Positions 33,098 to 42,986 of a stretch of 64,000 nucleotides of DNA are shown in pieces. A model generated the notes under the pieces. That model searched no databases, had not been told where the DNA came from, and worked only from the letters and a program-made list of their open reading frames with translations. The position numbers and the translations under genes were made by a program. How positions within the stretch are numbered: the first letter of the stretch is position 1; each line of letters starts with the position of its first letter. Source of the DNA: an uncultured Paludibacter sp. (GTDB taxonomy: Bacteria; Bacteroidota; Bacteroidia; Bacteroidales; Paludibacteraceae); the NCBI GenBank assembly GCA_937897985.1, contig CALCBD010000062.1, positions 62,001-126,000 on the forward strand, in the 5' to 3' direction.

Positions 33098-35146
33098 TCA
33101 AAATTCGAACTGTATAAGGAAACGTAAATCGGTTTTCCGGTTGCCTGTGATTTCTTCACCACCTGAACTGATTGTCTCTCTTCCATCGGCATATACAGTT
33201 TGTGCTAATTTGAACCACAGTGACAGATGATTGTTTACATCATACCTGATATTGAAATAATACCTGCTTCCTGCTCCGTAATACACCGGAATAGAAAATG
33301 CATTCAAAATATCCTTTTCGTAGGTATAAAACCGGTTGTCATAGTCGGCGGCATCGAAAAACTGATAGCGTAAGTCGATATGTAACGGCAGATGAGCGAA
33401 ACTAAAGGAAATATCCTGCAGCGAGCTGAATCCGTATGTCCATCCCGTATGATTTTTTTGCGATAGTTTTGCTTCGATAATGTTTTTGAAAATAAAACGA
33501 TTGTATGTATAATTCAACTGATACCGGAATGAGGCTTTTTCGGCAGGAACTATCGATGCCAGAGTCAGTTCTGTATCAGAAGCGTTGATTTGTTTTGATT
33601 CGTACCGACATCTCCAAAACATGGAAACATCACGTTTTGCTGTATAATCGAACTGAATTAAATAGTCTTCGCCCATTGATGGTAAATCAACACCGTATTT
33701 TGGCCAGAGAAATTGAAAATTATCGGCATAAGCCGAAATCTTCCATTTTTTAAAAGGTCTTATTTCCGCGCCCAGATACAGCCCCTTTTCGTTGTTCACA
33801 CCTGACCCCTCAGAAAAAGAGCCGGCATAAAAGGCATTGTAATCCGGAGAATAAAACCGATAAAGTGCTAACAGGCTGATTTGCGAATGAGGCGAAAACG
33901 AAAAACAGTTGATTGTTGCTACCGAAAGCCCGTTACTGAATGCTGTTTCGCCAAACAAATTAAACCTGAATAAACGGTATCGATAATTTATTCCACCTGT
34001 CAATTGCTGCTTTCCTGAGAAACTGTAGTAATTATACCCTTTTTTTTCGGGTATCAACTGATGGTTAAATACAGTACGTACAATTGTAGCACCTGTTTGA
34101 AAGTTGTTGCCGGTATACACAGCATTGAAACCGGTTACCTGCTCGTTCACAGTATGTTGTTTCGATATTTCGGCAATTGTACGATGTAATCCTGTTTTAT
34201 AAATGCTTTGGAATGAATTATTTAAAGTGTCGGCATCAATATTTTTATTCGAATAAAATGCACTCAAATCAAATTTTCCAAATTTACAGGTTGCCCCGGC
34301 ACCCCTGAAAAAATTATATTCATTTGTCGAACTGTATTTTTTCAATCCATCGCCCGGTGTAGCTGCTTTGAGAACATAGGACGATTTTCCAGTACCAAAA
34401 GCGGACCCAAGCACTAAGCCAAGACCGAATGAAGCCCGAAAATCGCCTGCTACTATGGTTTTAAACCTGCCTGTTTCATTGAACTGCAAGTGCATTGAAA
34501 AAAAATCATATCCTTTGAACGGATGCAACTGAAGCTGTTCGCCTGCATCTTTTTCCATTGTCAATCCAAACTTTATTCTGTCTTTGAACCGGTATTCATA
34601 TTTCATGGAGTTATAGTACGACGAACCGGCATATTTTTCGGTTGTATTTTCGTATTGCTGATAACCCGCCTTTGGCTCCCATCCTTTATCCAATCTCAAT
34701 GCTAACTTATTTTTTCCGTATTTCAACAAATCAGCTCTGTAGATAGCGGGTGGCTTTCGGGGTCCGTTACCGGTAAGTTTTACGAAAGGCAACATTCTTC
34801 TGATATCGGTCATATCCAGACCATCAATCAGTTGCAGTTCGTAAATTGAATTCAGAGGGCCGTAGGTGTAAATATAAGCAATTATATTTTCGATCTGGAT
34901 ATCCGACAAAAACGGTAGTTTTCGCAGTTGTTCCCTCTGCGACGAATTTAATTCTACCGGGTTGGACCACAACTCCGTTAAATCTTCGTAAAATGATTCG
35001 AAATCTGTTTCCTGTTCCGATTCAGCCGAATATTGTTCAAAAATATCAGCTATGTATTGTTCAATATTTACCTGTTTTTCCTGTGCTTTGACACGGAAAC
35101 ACATCAATATGAAAATCAATGGCAAACAGAAAGTCAGATATTTCAT
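33098..35146 (-). CDS. Helix-hairpin-helix outer-membrane protein of unknown function
   Basis: The start is set at ATG 35146 (MKYLTFCLPLIFIL...), because it gives a signal peptide ending near residue 22 (VKAQ); the longer frame overlaps the previous gene. The 682-residue protein has an N-terminal region with helix-hairpin-helix/ComEA-like repeats (PVELNSSQREQLRKLPFLSD, and a second ending IDGLD) and then a long stretch of alternating hydrophobic strands with aromatic ends typical of a large beta-barrel ending in a Phe (QFEF). Proteins with this combination are conserved in Bacteroidetes next to a smaller barrel protein, as here, but their role is unknown. Confidence 0.7.
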   Translation of the reverse strand: MKYLTFCLPLIFILMCFRVKAQEKQVNIEQYIADIFEQYSAESEQETDFESFYEDLTELWSNPVELNSSQREQLRKLPFLSDIQIENIIAYIYTYGPLNSIYELQLIDGLDMTDIRRMLPFVKLTGNGPRKPPAIYRADLLKYGKNKLALRLDKGWEPKAGYQQYENTTEKYAGSSYYNSMKYEYRFKDRIKFGLTMEKDAGEQLQLHPFKGYDFFSMHLQFNETGRFKTIVAGDFRASFGLGLVLGSAFGTGKSSYVLKAATPGDGLKKYSSTNEYNFFRGAGATCKFGKFDLSAFYSNKNIDADTLNNSFQSIYKTGLHRTIAEISKQHTVNEQVTGFNAVYTGNNFQTGATIVRTVFNHQLIPEKKGYNYYSFSGKQQLTGGINYRYRLFRFNLFGETAFSNGLSVATINCFSFSPHSQISLLALYRFYSPDYNAFYAGSFSEGSGVNNEKGLYLGAEIRPFKKWKISAYADNFQFLWPKYGVDLPSMGEDYLIQFDYTAKRDVSMFWRCRYESKQINASDTELTLASIVPAEKASFRYQLNYTYNRFIFKNIIEAKLSQKNHTGWTYGFSSLQDISFSFAHLPLHIDLRYQFFDAADYDNRFYTYEKDILNAFSIPVYYGAGSRYYFNIRYDVNNHLSLWFKLAQTVYADGRETISSGGEEITGNRKTDLRFLIQFEF

Positions 35147-35165
35147 AACACGAATTTTACATGAT

Positions 35166-35984
35166 TTATTTCTTAAATCTGTATTGTAATGCAACGATTG
35201 AAACCAGTCCGAGTATCGGATGTAATTCTTCATTCAGATGAAATGTAAATGAAGAAAAACCGGTTCGGAAACCAAAACAGGGAACCAGATAACCGGCATG
35301 ATACATCCCGAGTTTAAAGGTTAAAAACTGAAGCATGGAATATTCAGTACCTAAAGTCAACCTGTAATTACTGCTTATCTCTTTGTCCATTTGTGTGTAA
35401 ACAACAAAATCCGGCGACAAAAAATATTCTGTGCCAATGCTGAAAACCGAAGGCAACAGCATTTTCGAATATTCGCTTTTTATTACACTCTGAAAAGGAT
35501 TAAATGTTGAAAAACCCAGATGAAAAGAAGACGACAGACTCAGATTCAAGCCAATCTGAGGAAAAAAAGCTCCGTAATGCCTGCCCGGAGTTGCAAAATA
35601 GGTAGTCAGGTAATCGAACTGAACTCCTATTGAAAATTTTTTATCAAAATTGCGGGAGAAACCAACACCGAAAAGCATCTGATTATAAGCCGCATACCCG
35701 AAATATGATGCAGAAAAACCGGTATTTACTAATCCTGAGGGTAAGACGAAGCCTATACTTCTGTTCGAAAGCTCCGGTATAAAATACCTGTTTTCGTATT
35801 GAATATTTAGTAGTTTATCAGGCAGGTAACCTATGCTTGCCGGATTGGCAAATGCCGACCATTCAACTGTTCCGGCGACTGCAGCACCTCCGGAGGTAAG
35901 AGCTGTAGGTATGATGTTCGGAATTTGTGCTGAGATTTTTACTGAGCACAAATAAAAGATGCAAATAAACAGAATCGGTTTCAT
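35166..35984 (-). CDS. Outer-membrane beta-barrel protein, PorV/PorQ-like
   Basis: A 272-residue protein with a signal peptide (about 1-19, KISAQ) and an all-beta pattern ending in a Phe-Lys-Lys tail. The N-terminal GGAAVAGTVEWSAFANPAS motif resembles the start of FadL-fold PorV/PorQ-like proteins, some of which serve type IX secretion. It is the first gene of a two-gene minus-strand operon with the helix-hairpin-helix barrel protein, 19 bp apart. Function unproven. Confidence 0.6.
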   Translation of the reverse strand: MKPILFICIFYLCSVKISAQIPNIIPTALTSGGAAVAGTVEWSAFANPASIGYLPDKLLNIQYENRYFIPELSNRSIGFVLPSGLVNTGFSASYFGYAAYNQMLFGVGFSRNFDKKFSIGVQFDYLTTYFATPGRHYGAFFPQIGLNLSLSSSFHLGFSTFNPFQSVIKSEYSKMLLPSVFSIGTEYFLSPDFVVYTQMDKEISSNYRLTLGTEYSMLQFLTFKLGMYHAGYLVPCFGFRTGFSSFTFHLNEELHPILGLVSIVALQYRFKK

Positions 35985-36469
35985 TTTGTTGAATATTGAG
36001 ATCAGGTTAATTTGTAAAACAGGTTTGTCCGTATTTTATACATGAAAATACCGGCTCAAAAATAGATAAAAAATCTGAAATACAGAGACTTCAGCTAAAA
36101 AAATTAAGGTCAGCAATTACATTCATTGTTTAATATTGAAATTCATCGGGTATATCAACCCGAAAAACAATGCTAATCAATTGATAAACAAGTAATTTAT
36201 ACCTGATTTCAGTTGTTTCGGTTCTATTGTAAATATAATCGGACATCTGACCGGTTTTTCGAAAAAATTCAACAAAAAATACCGGATTAATACTTTGTTA
36301 TTCTGTGTCTTATGATGTTTTCATATACCTGACTATTGAGAAATTAAGTGTAAGTCCGATATTAATATCAATAAAATTATAATTTATAAATATTTTTTTC
36401 TATTTTTGTTTGGACCATGATGAAGCTTTAGGTTAATTCAGAAAATTTTATACAAAAAATACATCGCCT
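35985..36469. other. Divergent intergenic region
   Basis: 485 AT-rich bases separate the leftward barrel gene and the rightward cyclo-ligase gene. No gene was found. A -7-like TATTTTTG lies at 36401-36408, about 60 bases before the cyclo-ligase start. Confidence 0.5.
36401..36408 (+). promoter_or_regulatory. Candidate -7 box for the 5-FTHF cyclo-ligase gene
   Basis: TATTTTTG fits TAnnTTTG exactly. A good -33 element was not seen upstream. Confidence 0.4.
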
Positions 36470-37069
36470 ATGAAAAAGATAAAATCATTTTTTGCACAAT
36501 TGTTTCATAAAACACCTCAGGATACAGTTTTAGACAAGCACCAGATCAGAGAACGAATCAGGCACAAAAAAGCCCAGATCAGCGATAAGGAGAAACAAAT
36601 TCAGTCTGCAGCAGTTTTCGGAAAGATTGAAAACCTGCAGGAGTTTCAGAATGCACACAATGTACTGATATACTGGTCGATGCCCGACGAATTATCGACT
36701 CACAATTTTATCATCAAGTGGAGTAAAAAGAAACAAATACTGCTTCCTGTGGTAAAAGGCGATGAAATGCTTATCAAACCTTTTTCTTCAAAAGATGAAT
36801 TAAAGCAGGGAAGTCTTGGAATCTGGGAACCTGATGTACAAAAAGAGTTTCTTCATACCATCGATCTGGTCATTGTTCCGGGCATGGCTTTCGATAAAAA
36901 TAAAAGCCGGTTGGGAAGAGGAAAAGGTTTCTACGACAGGTATTTTATGAACAAAAATGTAGCGAAAATTGGAGTATGCTTTGATTTTCAGTTGATCGAC
37001 AAAGTACCCACAGCTGCCTATGATATTAAAATGGATAAGGTTATCACCAAATCCACTATAATCGAATAA
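36470..37069 (+). CDS. 5-formyltetrahydrofolate cyclo-ligase
   Basis: This enzyme converts 5-formyl-THF to 5,10-methenyl-THF with ATP. The 199-residue protein has an N-terminal basic helix that binds ATP (IRERIRHKKAQIS), a central DLVIVPGMAFDKNKSRLGRG segment and KGFYDRYF, corresponding to the family pattern VPG.AFD..G.RLG.G.GYYDR. The N-terminus is about 20 residues longer than usual (MKKIKSFFAQLFHK), so a later start is possible, but no better ATG with a ribosome site was seen. Confidence 0.92.
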   Translation: MKKIKSFFAQLFHKTPQDTVLDKHQIRERIRHKKAQISDKEKQIQSAAVFGKIENLQEFQNAHNVLIYWSMPDELSTHNFIIKWSKKKQILLPVVKGDEMLIKPFSSKDELKQGSLGIWEPDVQKEFLHTIDLVIVPGMAFDKNKSRLGRGKGFYDRYFMNKNVAKIGVCFDFQLIDKVPTAAYDIKMDKVITKSTIIE

Positions 37070-37079
37070 TTTTTACAGG

Positions 37080-38060
37080 TTATTTAATTTTCCCCGTTGA
37101 TTTAAACCAGTTTAATGCCTCGTATACAGCAAGGTCGATGGGTGTATGAGGCATTTTTAATTCATTTTTGGCTTTTGAACTCTGATAATTTTCGGTAATC
37201 AACAGCTGTTCGGTGTTTCGGCTGCAAACGTCGGTTTTAATTCCGGCTGAGCGTATCAAATCACCGGCTTTCCCGATAAACTTTAATAACCAGCCGGGAA
37301 TTACTACAATTTTCTGATGATATCCGGCGACTTTACTCTGAATAATGAAAAATTCCTTAAAAGTCAGGTTAACATTTACAGCCAGATATCTTTCACCGTT
37401 GTTCCCCATTGTCAGGGCATTACAAATTGCGGTGGCCACATCCGATGCTGCGACGAAATTTTTCCCTCCGTTCGGTATCAGCAAAAAAGGTTTTTTATAA
37501 CCCATCAGCATCAATTTTCCCGAACTTGGTTTAGTGTCATAACTTCCAATCATAAAAGCAGGATGAATGATGATAACATGACGACCGGGGATTTTCGAAG
37601 CTTCGGCGAACAGTTTTTCGGCTTCCGACTTACTTTGGGCGTAAAACGAATCAATAAATGGAAATCTGATCGCAGAATTTTCATCGGCAGGGCAGTCCTG
37701 ATTTCCGTAACCAACCGTATTAGAAGTGCTTACAAAAACAATTCTGTTGATACTGAGCTCGTCGGCAACTCTGATAATCGTACTGCAGCCATCAACATTT
37801 ATTTTGCTGTAATCATTGTATTGAAGCAAATTGGTTGCAGTTACAGCTGCAATATGAATTATGGCGTCACAATTTTCCGCAGCTTTCCGGAGTGATTCAT
37901 AATCAGTAAAGATTCCGGTAAATGTATTTATATTGCTTGTATCGAAAAAAATTACCCTGCTGTCACGAAGAATTATATTGATTTCGTGATTGGCTTTCTG
38001 TAATTGCATTATCACGTGGTGACCCAACAGACCATTTGCTCCGGTTACGAGAATTTTCAT
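37080..38060 (-). CDS. NAD(P)-dependent epimerase/dehydratase (extended SDR)
   Basis: A 326-residue Rossmann protein. Its nucleotide motif GANGLLGHH is at residues 7-15, the second-strand VAAVTATN-type SDR segment is near 72, the active-site Ser-Ser/Thr is in VSTSNT near 110, and the catalytic Y-x3-K is in YAQSKSEAEK near 138. It resembles dihydroflavonol reductase-like or sterol dehydrogenase-like SDRs. Substrate unknown. It converges on the cyclo-ligase gene with a 10-bp gap. Confidence 0.85.
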   Translation of the reverse strand: MKILVTGANGLLGHHVIMQLQKANHEINIILRDSRVIFFDTSNINTFTGIFTDYESLRKAAENCDAIIHIAAVTATNLLQYNDYSKINVDGCSTIIRVADELSINRIVFVSTSNTVGYGNQDCPADENSAIRFPFIDSFYAQSKSEAEKLFAEASKIPGRHVIIIHPAFMIGSYDTKPSSGKLMLMGYKKPFLLIPNGGKNFVAASDVATAICNALTMGNNGERYLAVNVNLTFKEFFIIQSKVAGYHQKIVVIPGWLLKFIGKAGDLIRSAGIKTDVCSRNTEQLLITENYQSSKAKNELKMPHTPIDLAVYEALNWFKSTGKIK

Positions 38061-38115
38061 ATCTGCCCTTTAATTAATTCTGCAAATATGCACAAAAATT
38101 TCGATTAAAAAACCG

Positions 38116-38172
38116 CAGAGGCACAGAGTACACACAGAATAAAAAATAATCTGTGTGCCCTTTGTGCCCCTG
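38116..38172. repeat. Imperfect intergenic palindrome (GGCACA..CACACAGA type)
   Basis: Two 25-base arms (38116-38140 and 38148-38172) are imperfect reverse complements, with CACACAGA/TCTGTGTG and GGCACA/TGTGCC cores. It lies between the epimerase and DoxX genes and resembles the dispersed ACCGCAGAGGC-type palindromes of Bacteroidetes. It could form a hairpin in either transcript. Confidence 0.5.
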
Positions 38173-38201
38173 TATTAAAAAATCCTACCGGAAATTGAAC
38201 T

Positions 38202-38663
38202 TTATTTCAGCTTTTTTGAAATAAGATTATCAACCGAAAATTTTCCGCTTCCGCTTATCATCAACGAAGCAGCCAATCCAAGTACCAGAATAAAATACTC
38301 CATACCTTCGCCCGCCTGCGCGCCAAACCAGTTCATAAAGAATCCATTATTGACATGACCGCCAAGGAACATAGCACCACCCAAAGTAAGAAATATGGAA
38401 AATGCCATAAACCTTGTTCCTGCTCCGAGAATAACTCCGATAGAGCCAACAAACTCGGCCAGAATCACCATTACGCCCAGCAACAAAGGCATTCCCATAC
38501 CTGTAAATGCACCGAGTGTACCTTCGAGTCCGTAACCTCCGAACGACCCGAGCGCTTTTTGCATTCCATGTGGCAGGATAACGATTCCCAATGCAAGACG
38601 GGAAATTAATAACGACCAGTTTTGTGTGTCAGTTGCAAAAAATTTTTTAATCATTGTATTCAT
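38202..38663 (-). CDS. DoxX family membrane protein
   Basis: A 153-residue protein with four hydrophobic segments and the family signature: RLALGIVILPHGMQKAL at about 22-38, a central GMGMPLLLGVMVILAEFVGSI stretch, and a C-terminal YFILVLGLAASLMISGSGKFSVD. DoxX proteins sit in the cytoplasmic membrane and are linked to thiosulfate/quinone or redox stress functions; the exact role here is unknown. The pirin gene lies directly upstream in the same direction, a common pairing. Confidence 0.88.
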   Translation of the reverse strand: MNTMIKKFFATDTQNWSLLISRLALGIVILPHGMQKALGSFGGYGLEGTLGAFTGMGMPLLLGVMVILAEFVGSIGVILGAGTRFMAFSIFLTLGGAMFLGGHVNNGFFMNWFGAQAGEGMEYFILVLGLAASLMISGSGKFSVDNLISKKLK

Positions 38664-38718
38664 AATTTTCTTGTTTTTAAATTTTAAAATTGTTGTTATA
38701 GTTGATTTTATTTGATTT

Positions 38719-39429
38719 TCAATTCATCGGGACTTCCATTAACAGTATTTTGCTGTTTTCTGTGACTGATATTTCTATTTCGCTGGTTTCAGAAATTCCC
38801 ATCCCATCCCTGCGACGAAGTTCTGTACCGGCAACGGTAGCTTCGCCTTCAATTACAAAGACATACACCCCTGAATTTTCTGATTTCAACACATAATTTC
38901 CTTTCCAGCCTTTATTCAAATCGCCTAAATGAAACCATGCCTGCTGATAAATCCATACTCCGCTGTCGTCGGGATCAGGTGAAAGCACCTGATAAAGCTG
39001 GTTTTCTTTCTGTAAACCTGCAAGTGACAGTTGCTGGTACCTCGGTGTCACATTCTTTCTGTTGGGGAAAACCCAGATCTGAAGCAATTCAAGTTCCTTG
39101 TCCTTATCCGGATTAAATTCACTGTGAAAAATTCCGGTTCCGGCACTCATTACCTGTATTTCACCTGAATTGATAATACCTTTATTGCCCATACTGTCCT
39201 GATGTTCAACTCCTCCCTTTAAAGGTATGGTGATGATTTCCATGTTATCGTGCGGGTGTTTTCCAAAACCCTCACCTCCTGCAATCCAGTCGTCATTCAA
39301 AACCCTTAAAGCACCGAAATGCACTCTTTCGGGGTTGTAATAGTTGGCAAAACTAAAGGTATGATGAGTGTTGAGCCAGCCATGATTTGCGTGTCCGCGT
39401 GTTTCCGATTTATGAACTATTGTTTTCAT
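38719..39429 (-). CDS. Pirin family protein (possible quercetin dioxygenase-like bicupin)
   Basis: A 236-residue bicupin. The N-terminal pirin domain has the metal-ligand pattern HPHDNMEIITIP, with a later HQDS and HSEFN, matching the His/His/His/Glu set of pirins. The C-terminal half has the shortened second cupin. Pirins of bacteria can degrade quercetin or act as redox-sensitive cofactors. The upstream FANYYNPERVHFGALRVLNDD segment is highly conserved in the family. Confidence 0.92.
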   Translation of the reverse strand: MKTIVHKSETRGHANHGWLNTHHTFSFANYYNPERVHFGALRVLNDDWIAGGEGFGKHPHDNMEIITIPLKGGVEHQDSMGNKGIINSGEIQVMSAGTGIFHSEFNPDKDKELELLQIWVFPNRKNVTPRYQQLSLAGLQKENQLYQVLSPDPDDSGVWIYQQAWFHLGDLNKGWKGNYVLKSENSGVYVFVIEGEATVAGTELRRRDGMGISETSEIEISVTENSKILLMEVPMN

Positions 39430-39606
39430 TCTTTTTTCTTTTACATTTTCTTTATACTCAACTGTTAGTCAATTTGTGTTCTCAAATTGACAATGCAAAA
39501 GTACAGTAAGCTGATGCGTTGAAAAGTAATGAAATCAGGATTTGAATTGCAAAAATCAGGGTAATTTGATTATTTATCTGTTTTTTTGCTCCTTTATCAG
39601 CACAAA

Positions 39607-39648
39607 AAAGGAACAGACCGGGGTTTCAACTTCCCGGTCTGTTCCTTT
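39607..39648 (-). terminator. Intrinsic terminator after the starch-active enzyme gene
   Basis: A perfect 16-bp stem (39607-39622 with 39633-39648) with a 10-base loop lies 48 bp beyond the stop of the minus-strand gene and continues into a T-run on that strand. Confidence 0.85.
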
Positions 39649-39695
39649 ATTTTTAAATGCCAGTGATTTGAGCCGGAATTAAATCCGGTCACTTT

Positions 39696-42600
39696 CTATT
39701 TCAGCGACAATCTTGAAATAAACTCATATTCACCGTTTTCGGCAGAAACTTTTATCAGGTAAATTCCTGATTTCAGGTTTTCACGGTTGAAGATGGATGA
39801 ACTTTCGCTGAAAGTCCGGCACATCTGTTTTTTTCCGTTCAAATCAATCACCGATAAATTATATAAACCCTGATAACCGGTATTAGGCAACTCAACTACG
39901 AAGCGATCGATAGCCGGTTGAGGATAAACAATCATGCTGATGCGGCTTTGATGCATGTCCACTTCAGTAGCAGGGCAGCTTACAGAAGTGACAGTTATTT
40001 TATTTCCGTTCATACCACTTGCCTGATAGCAGGTTGATTGAGTTATTCCGGTTATATCAACCGTCTGCGGATTTCCCGCTTTACTGAAAATAACATTAAC
40101 ACTCGTTACGGCCGGATCGAAAGTATAACTGTACCATCCATTTCCCTTATCTGTCATAGCTACACCGGGCCAGGCACTGAATAAATTTCCGGCATTGTTC
40201 CATGCCCAGATACTCACACCCGAAGTCCCCCAGTCGGTTGGTCTGAAGAATGAAACAGTTATGGATTCAGCTGCCGGATCATTGACTGTAAAGCTGATAC
40301 TGTAAACGGCATCACTTTCCAAATCCTCATTGTCAATCACTTTGTAGTTAAAACCGGCATTACTCGTTGCTGCTTCGAAGGTCATTTGCGATAAATCCGG
40401 AATCAGTTGATTTAAAATAACCTGAACACCTCCGTATTTTAACTGGCCTGTGGAAGGTAACGATATGATTTTTATTGCTTTGAATGAATTGTTCTTCGGA
40501 CTGCTGAACCCGATGTCCGACAATTTAAAAGTATATTTTTCATTCTGATTGATGGTTTTCGTTATATTCTGAGCTACCGGATTGTCTGTCGTTACTGCAG
40601 CTATATTGATCAGATAGTCACTACCATTGTTGTTATCCCAACCTGAATCATGTTTGATTACAAAGTTCAGTTTTGTCACCTGTTGAGCCGGATTATTGAA
40701 GGGCCCGAGTACCACCTGCCAATTTCCATCGACAAGTATAAACGGTGTTTCTACGGCACCTCCGGTTGATGCTACCGTACCGGCAGGTTGATACGCTGCG
40801 TTGGCAGTTGTCCATCCATTTACTCCCCAGTGGAGTTTTGAGGTGGCAGTCGCATTTTTGCAGATAATGGTTATTGTATTGGCAGTAGTCGGAGCAGTGG
40901 GGCTCCAGCTTACATTACCCGATGTACCGTTATTGTTGTCGCCATCGCCGTTACTTACATAAACATGCTGTATCGGAGAACGGAAAACATTCCCTTTGGG
41001 GTCCGTTGCTTCAACGTAGTAATCCACTAATTTATCTTTCAAACCTTTTATTTCGGCGTAGCAAAGGTCGGCTTTAGCCTTTGGCAGAATAAAAAAGTTC
41101 AGTTCCGGATCAACAGGGTCCTGTGCCATTGGCCGACGGGTCATTTCTGCTTCAATCCATGCACCAACTTCATTGCCTCCGTTATAGGTTTCATTCTGAA
41201 TACTTTCCTCAGGATTCAGACCATCATTATCGGTTCTGTATTTAAGTTTAACCGAACTTAACCCACTGACATCGAAGGCAAAAGTCCAGACGTGAAAATC
41301 AGAGGAATAATTTACTTTTTTATAACCTGTGGTAGGGCCAAAACCCACACTGCCGGGATTGTACGGGAATCGTTGCGGAATAAATACCGAAGGTGCTGTG
41401 TTATCGGAGTTTGGATGAGCATCGATTACTTTTTGAGCATATTCGATGGCAATGTTTCCGGTCATCGACGCTTTCACTTCCATATCTTCGGCTTTACCAT
41501 AATACATAAATCCCGAATTGAGTCCACCGAAATAAAAATGCCAGGCTTTTTCGGCATTGGTAGCAGCACTTCCGCCATCGGCAATTTTGTCAATGCGGAG
41601 ATTTCCGCCTTCAAGATCTTCGGCCGTGCACACATAATTATCTGTTGCCGTTATTACAGCCCAGTTACGTGCATCTTCGGTCCAGCCATCAGGGTCGAAA
41701 CGATAATCAGTTTTACTGTAGAGCGGCCATAACCAATTGATAAACTGCGGATGTCCCCAGTCGTTTTCGGCATTTACCCATGCTCCATCTTCAACATGAA
41801 CAATATCGTTTGCCGGAACCGGATTGCTGTTGAGGAATTCCTGAATAGTGGTTGGTTGATAGCCGGCATTGGCAGCAGCGTGGGTAAAACTTGTCACCGC
41901 TTCGTTGTAATATGAACTTCCGCCTCCCCATGCATTATCACCATCGTGTGCCAGTAGCACAATGCTCGGATGGCTGGTATTGCTGAACGGTTCAATTTTA
42001 GCAGAAATATCACCTGTATTTGCGCCACTGTAACCATCCACATAACTGATGTAATTGCACATGGGAACAATATCAATTTTATAGCTGTTTCCGCTGGCCG
42101 GATCGATGTATCGGGCTTTATGAGCCTGATAACAATAAGGAGCTGCCAAACGGCTTCCACGTCCGTCAATGGTTCCTTCGTACCAGTTATTACCGGTGGC
42201 AGTTACCTGATCGGCACGATTGGGAGCCTCAATATTTCCGTTGATATTAAAAGGATGCACATAATCGGATAAAGTTCGTGCTAAATGACTGTTGGCCACC
42301 ACCGACCATTCTATACCACAATCGACAAGACTTTTGATAATTCTTTCCGAAAAAGCAGCTTCAGCAGGCCAGTACCCTTTGGATACATGTCCGTAATATT
42401 TGTTGGCCACATATTGATGGGCTTTGATTTGTCTGGTTAAAGTACGCTCGCTGACTAATGGTGAAAGCACATGATCGTAAGTAAATCCAACCACATCGAG
42501 GCGCGGGTAACCACCTGCAGTTTTCCAGCCAATTGCTTCTTTGTAAGCATTCATCCAGCCGGTTGTATAGCCCCATTGATTTTTATTTCCCAACGATTGA

Positions 42601-42986
42601 ATATTTTCCATCAATCCGGCCGAAATGCTGAGCTGAGCACCTGCATTGCTCACATCGCGAATACTGTTGACTGCATTTCGCGGCGAAAACTGATAGGCCT
42701 GAACACGGTCGGCTTTCGAAAAAATTTCTTCTAAATTATTGGTCGGATGAGCCACCGGACTTCCCGGATACATATTCGATCCACTGTTTTTTAAGCGGTT
42801 CGACTCTTCGGCAAATTGCTTTGAATCTGGTTTATCCTTACTTTTATCGGCCCAGTAAACCGGCTGATCCATGTGCCACAAATAGGTAGTGTAAACTTTT
42901 TGAGCAGACAAATAATAAAAATTCAGACTGAAGCAGAGCAGGAAAATAAAATTGTATCTTATTCCTTTGTTTGTAAATGTAATCAT
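39696..42986 (-). CDS. Secreted starch-active GH57-like enzyme with CBM25/CBM26-like modules and T9SS tail
   Basis: A 1096-residue secreted protein. After a signal peptide (about 1-29) comes a long domain (about 30-560) that begins LWHMDQPVYW, recalling the HxHQP start of family 57 glycoside hydrolases, and contains GYWPAEAAFS and IVLLAHDGDNAWGG, likely homologues of the GH57 nucleophile and acid/base motifs. Residues about 690-790 resemble CBM25/53 (SWSPTAPTTANTITI), about 805-905 a tandem Ig/cadherin-like segment, and about 910-985 CBM26 (FFRPTDWGTSGVSIWAW). The last 80 residues form a type IX sorting domain (YPQPAIDRFVVEL ... GIYLIKV). It is probably exported to the cell surface to cut alpha-glucans. 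Confidence 0.78.
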   Translation of the reverse strand: MITFTNKGIRYNFIFLLCFSLNFYYLSAQKVYTTYLWHMDQPVYWADKSKDKPDSKQFAEESNRLKNSGSNMYPGSPVAHPTNNLEEIFSKADRVQAYQFSPRNAVNSIRDVSNAGAQLSISAGLMENIQSLGNKNQWGYTTGWMNAYKEAIGWKTAGGYPRLDVVGFTYDHVLSPLVSERTLTRQIKAHQYVANKYYGHVSKGYWPAEAAFSERIIKSLVDCGIEWSVVANSHLARTLSDYVHPFNINGNIEAPNRADQVTATGNNWYEGTIDGRGSRLAAPYCYQAHKARYIDPASGNSYKIDIVPMCNYISYVDGYSGANTGDISAKIEPFSNTSHPSIVLLAHDGDNAWGGGSSYYNEAVTSFTHAAANAGYQPTTIQEFLNSNPVPANDIVHVEDGAWVNAENDWGHPQFINWLWPLYSKTDYRFDPDGWTEDARNWAVITATDNYVCTAEDLEGGNLRIDKIADGGSAATNAEKAWHFYFGGLNSGFMYYGKAEDMEVKASMTGNIAIEYAQKVIDAHPNSDNTAPSVFIPQRFPYNPGSVGFGPTTGYKKVNYSSDFHVWTFAFDVSGLSSVKLKYRTDNDGLNPEESIQNETYNGGNEVGAWIEAEMTRRPMAQDPVDPELNFFILPKAKADLCYAEIKGLKDKLVDYYVEATDPKGNVFRSPIQHVYVSNGDGDNNNGTSGNVSWSPTAPTTANTITIICKNATATSKLHWGVNGWTTANAAYQPAGTVASTGGAVETPFILVDGNWQVVLGPFNNPAQQVTKLNFVIKHDSGWDNNNGSDYLINIAAVTTDNPVAQNITKTINQNEKYTFKLSDIGFSSPKNNSFKAIKIISLPSTGQLKYGGVQVILNQLIPDLSQMTFEAATSNAGFNYKVIDNEDLESDAVYSISFTVNDPAAESITVSFFRPTDWGTSGVSIWAWNNAGNLFSAWPGVAMTDKGNGWYSYTFDPAVTSVNVIFSKAGNPQTVDITGITQSTCYQASGMNGNKITVTSVSCPATEVDMHQSRISMIVYPQPAIDRFVVELPNTGYQGLYNLSVIDLNGKKQMCRTFSESSSIFNRENLKSGIYLIKVSAENGEYEFISRLSLK

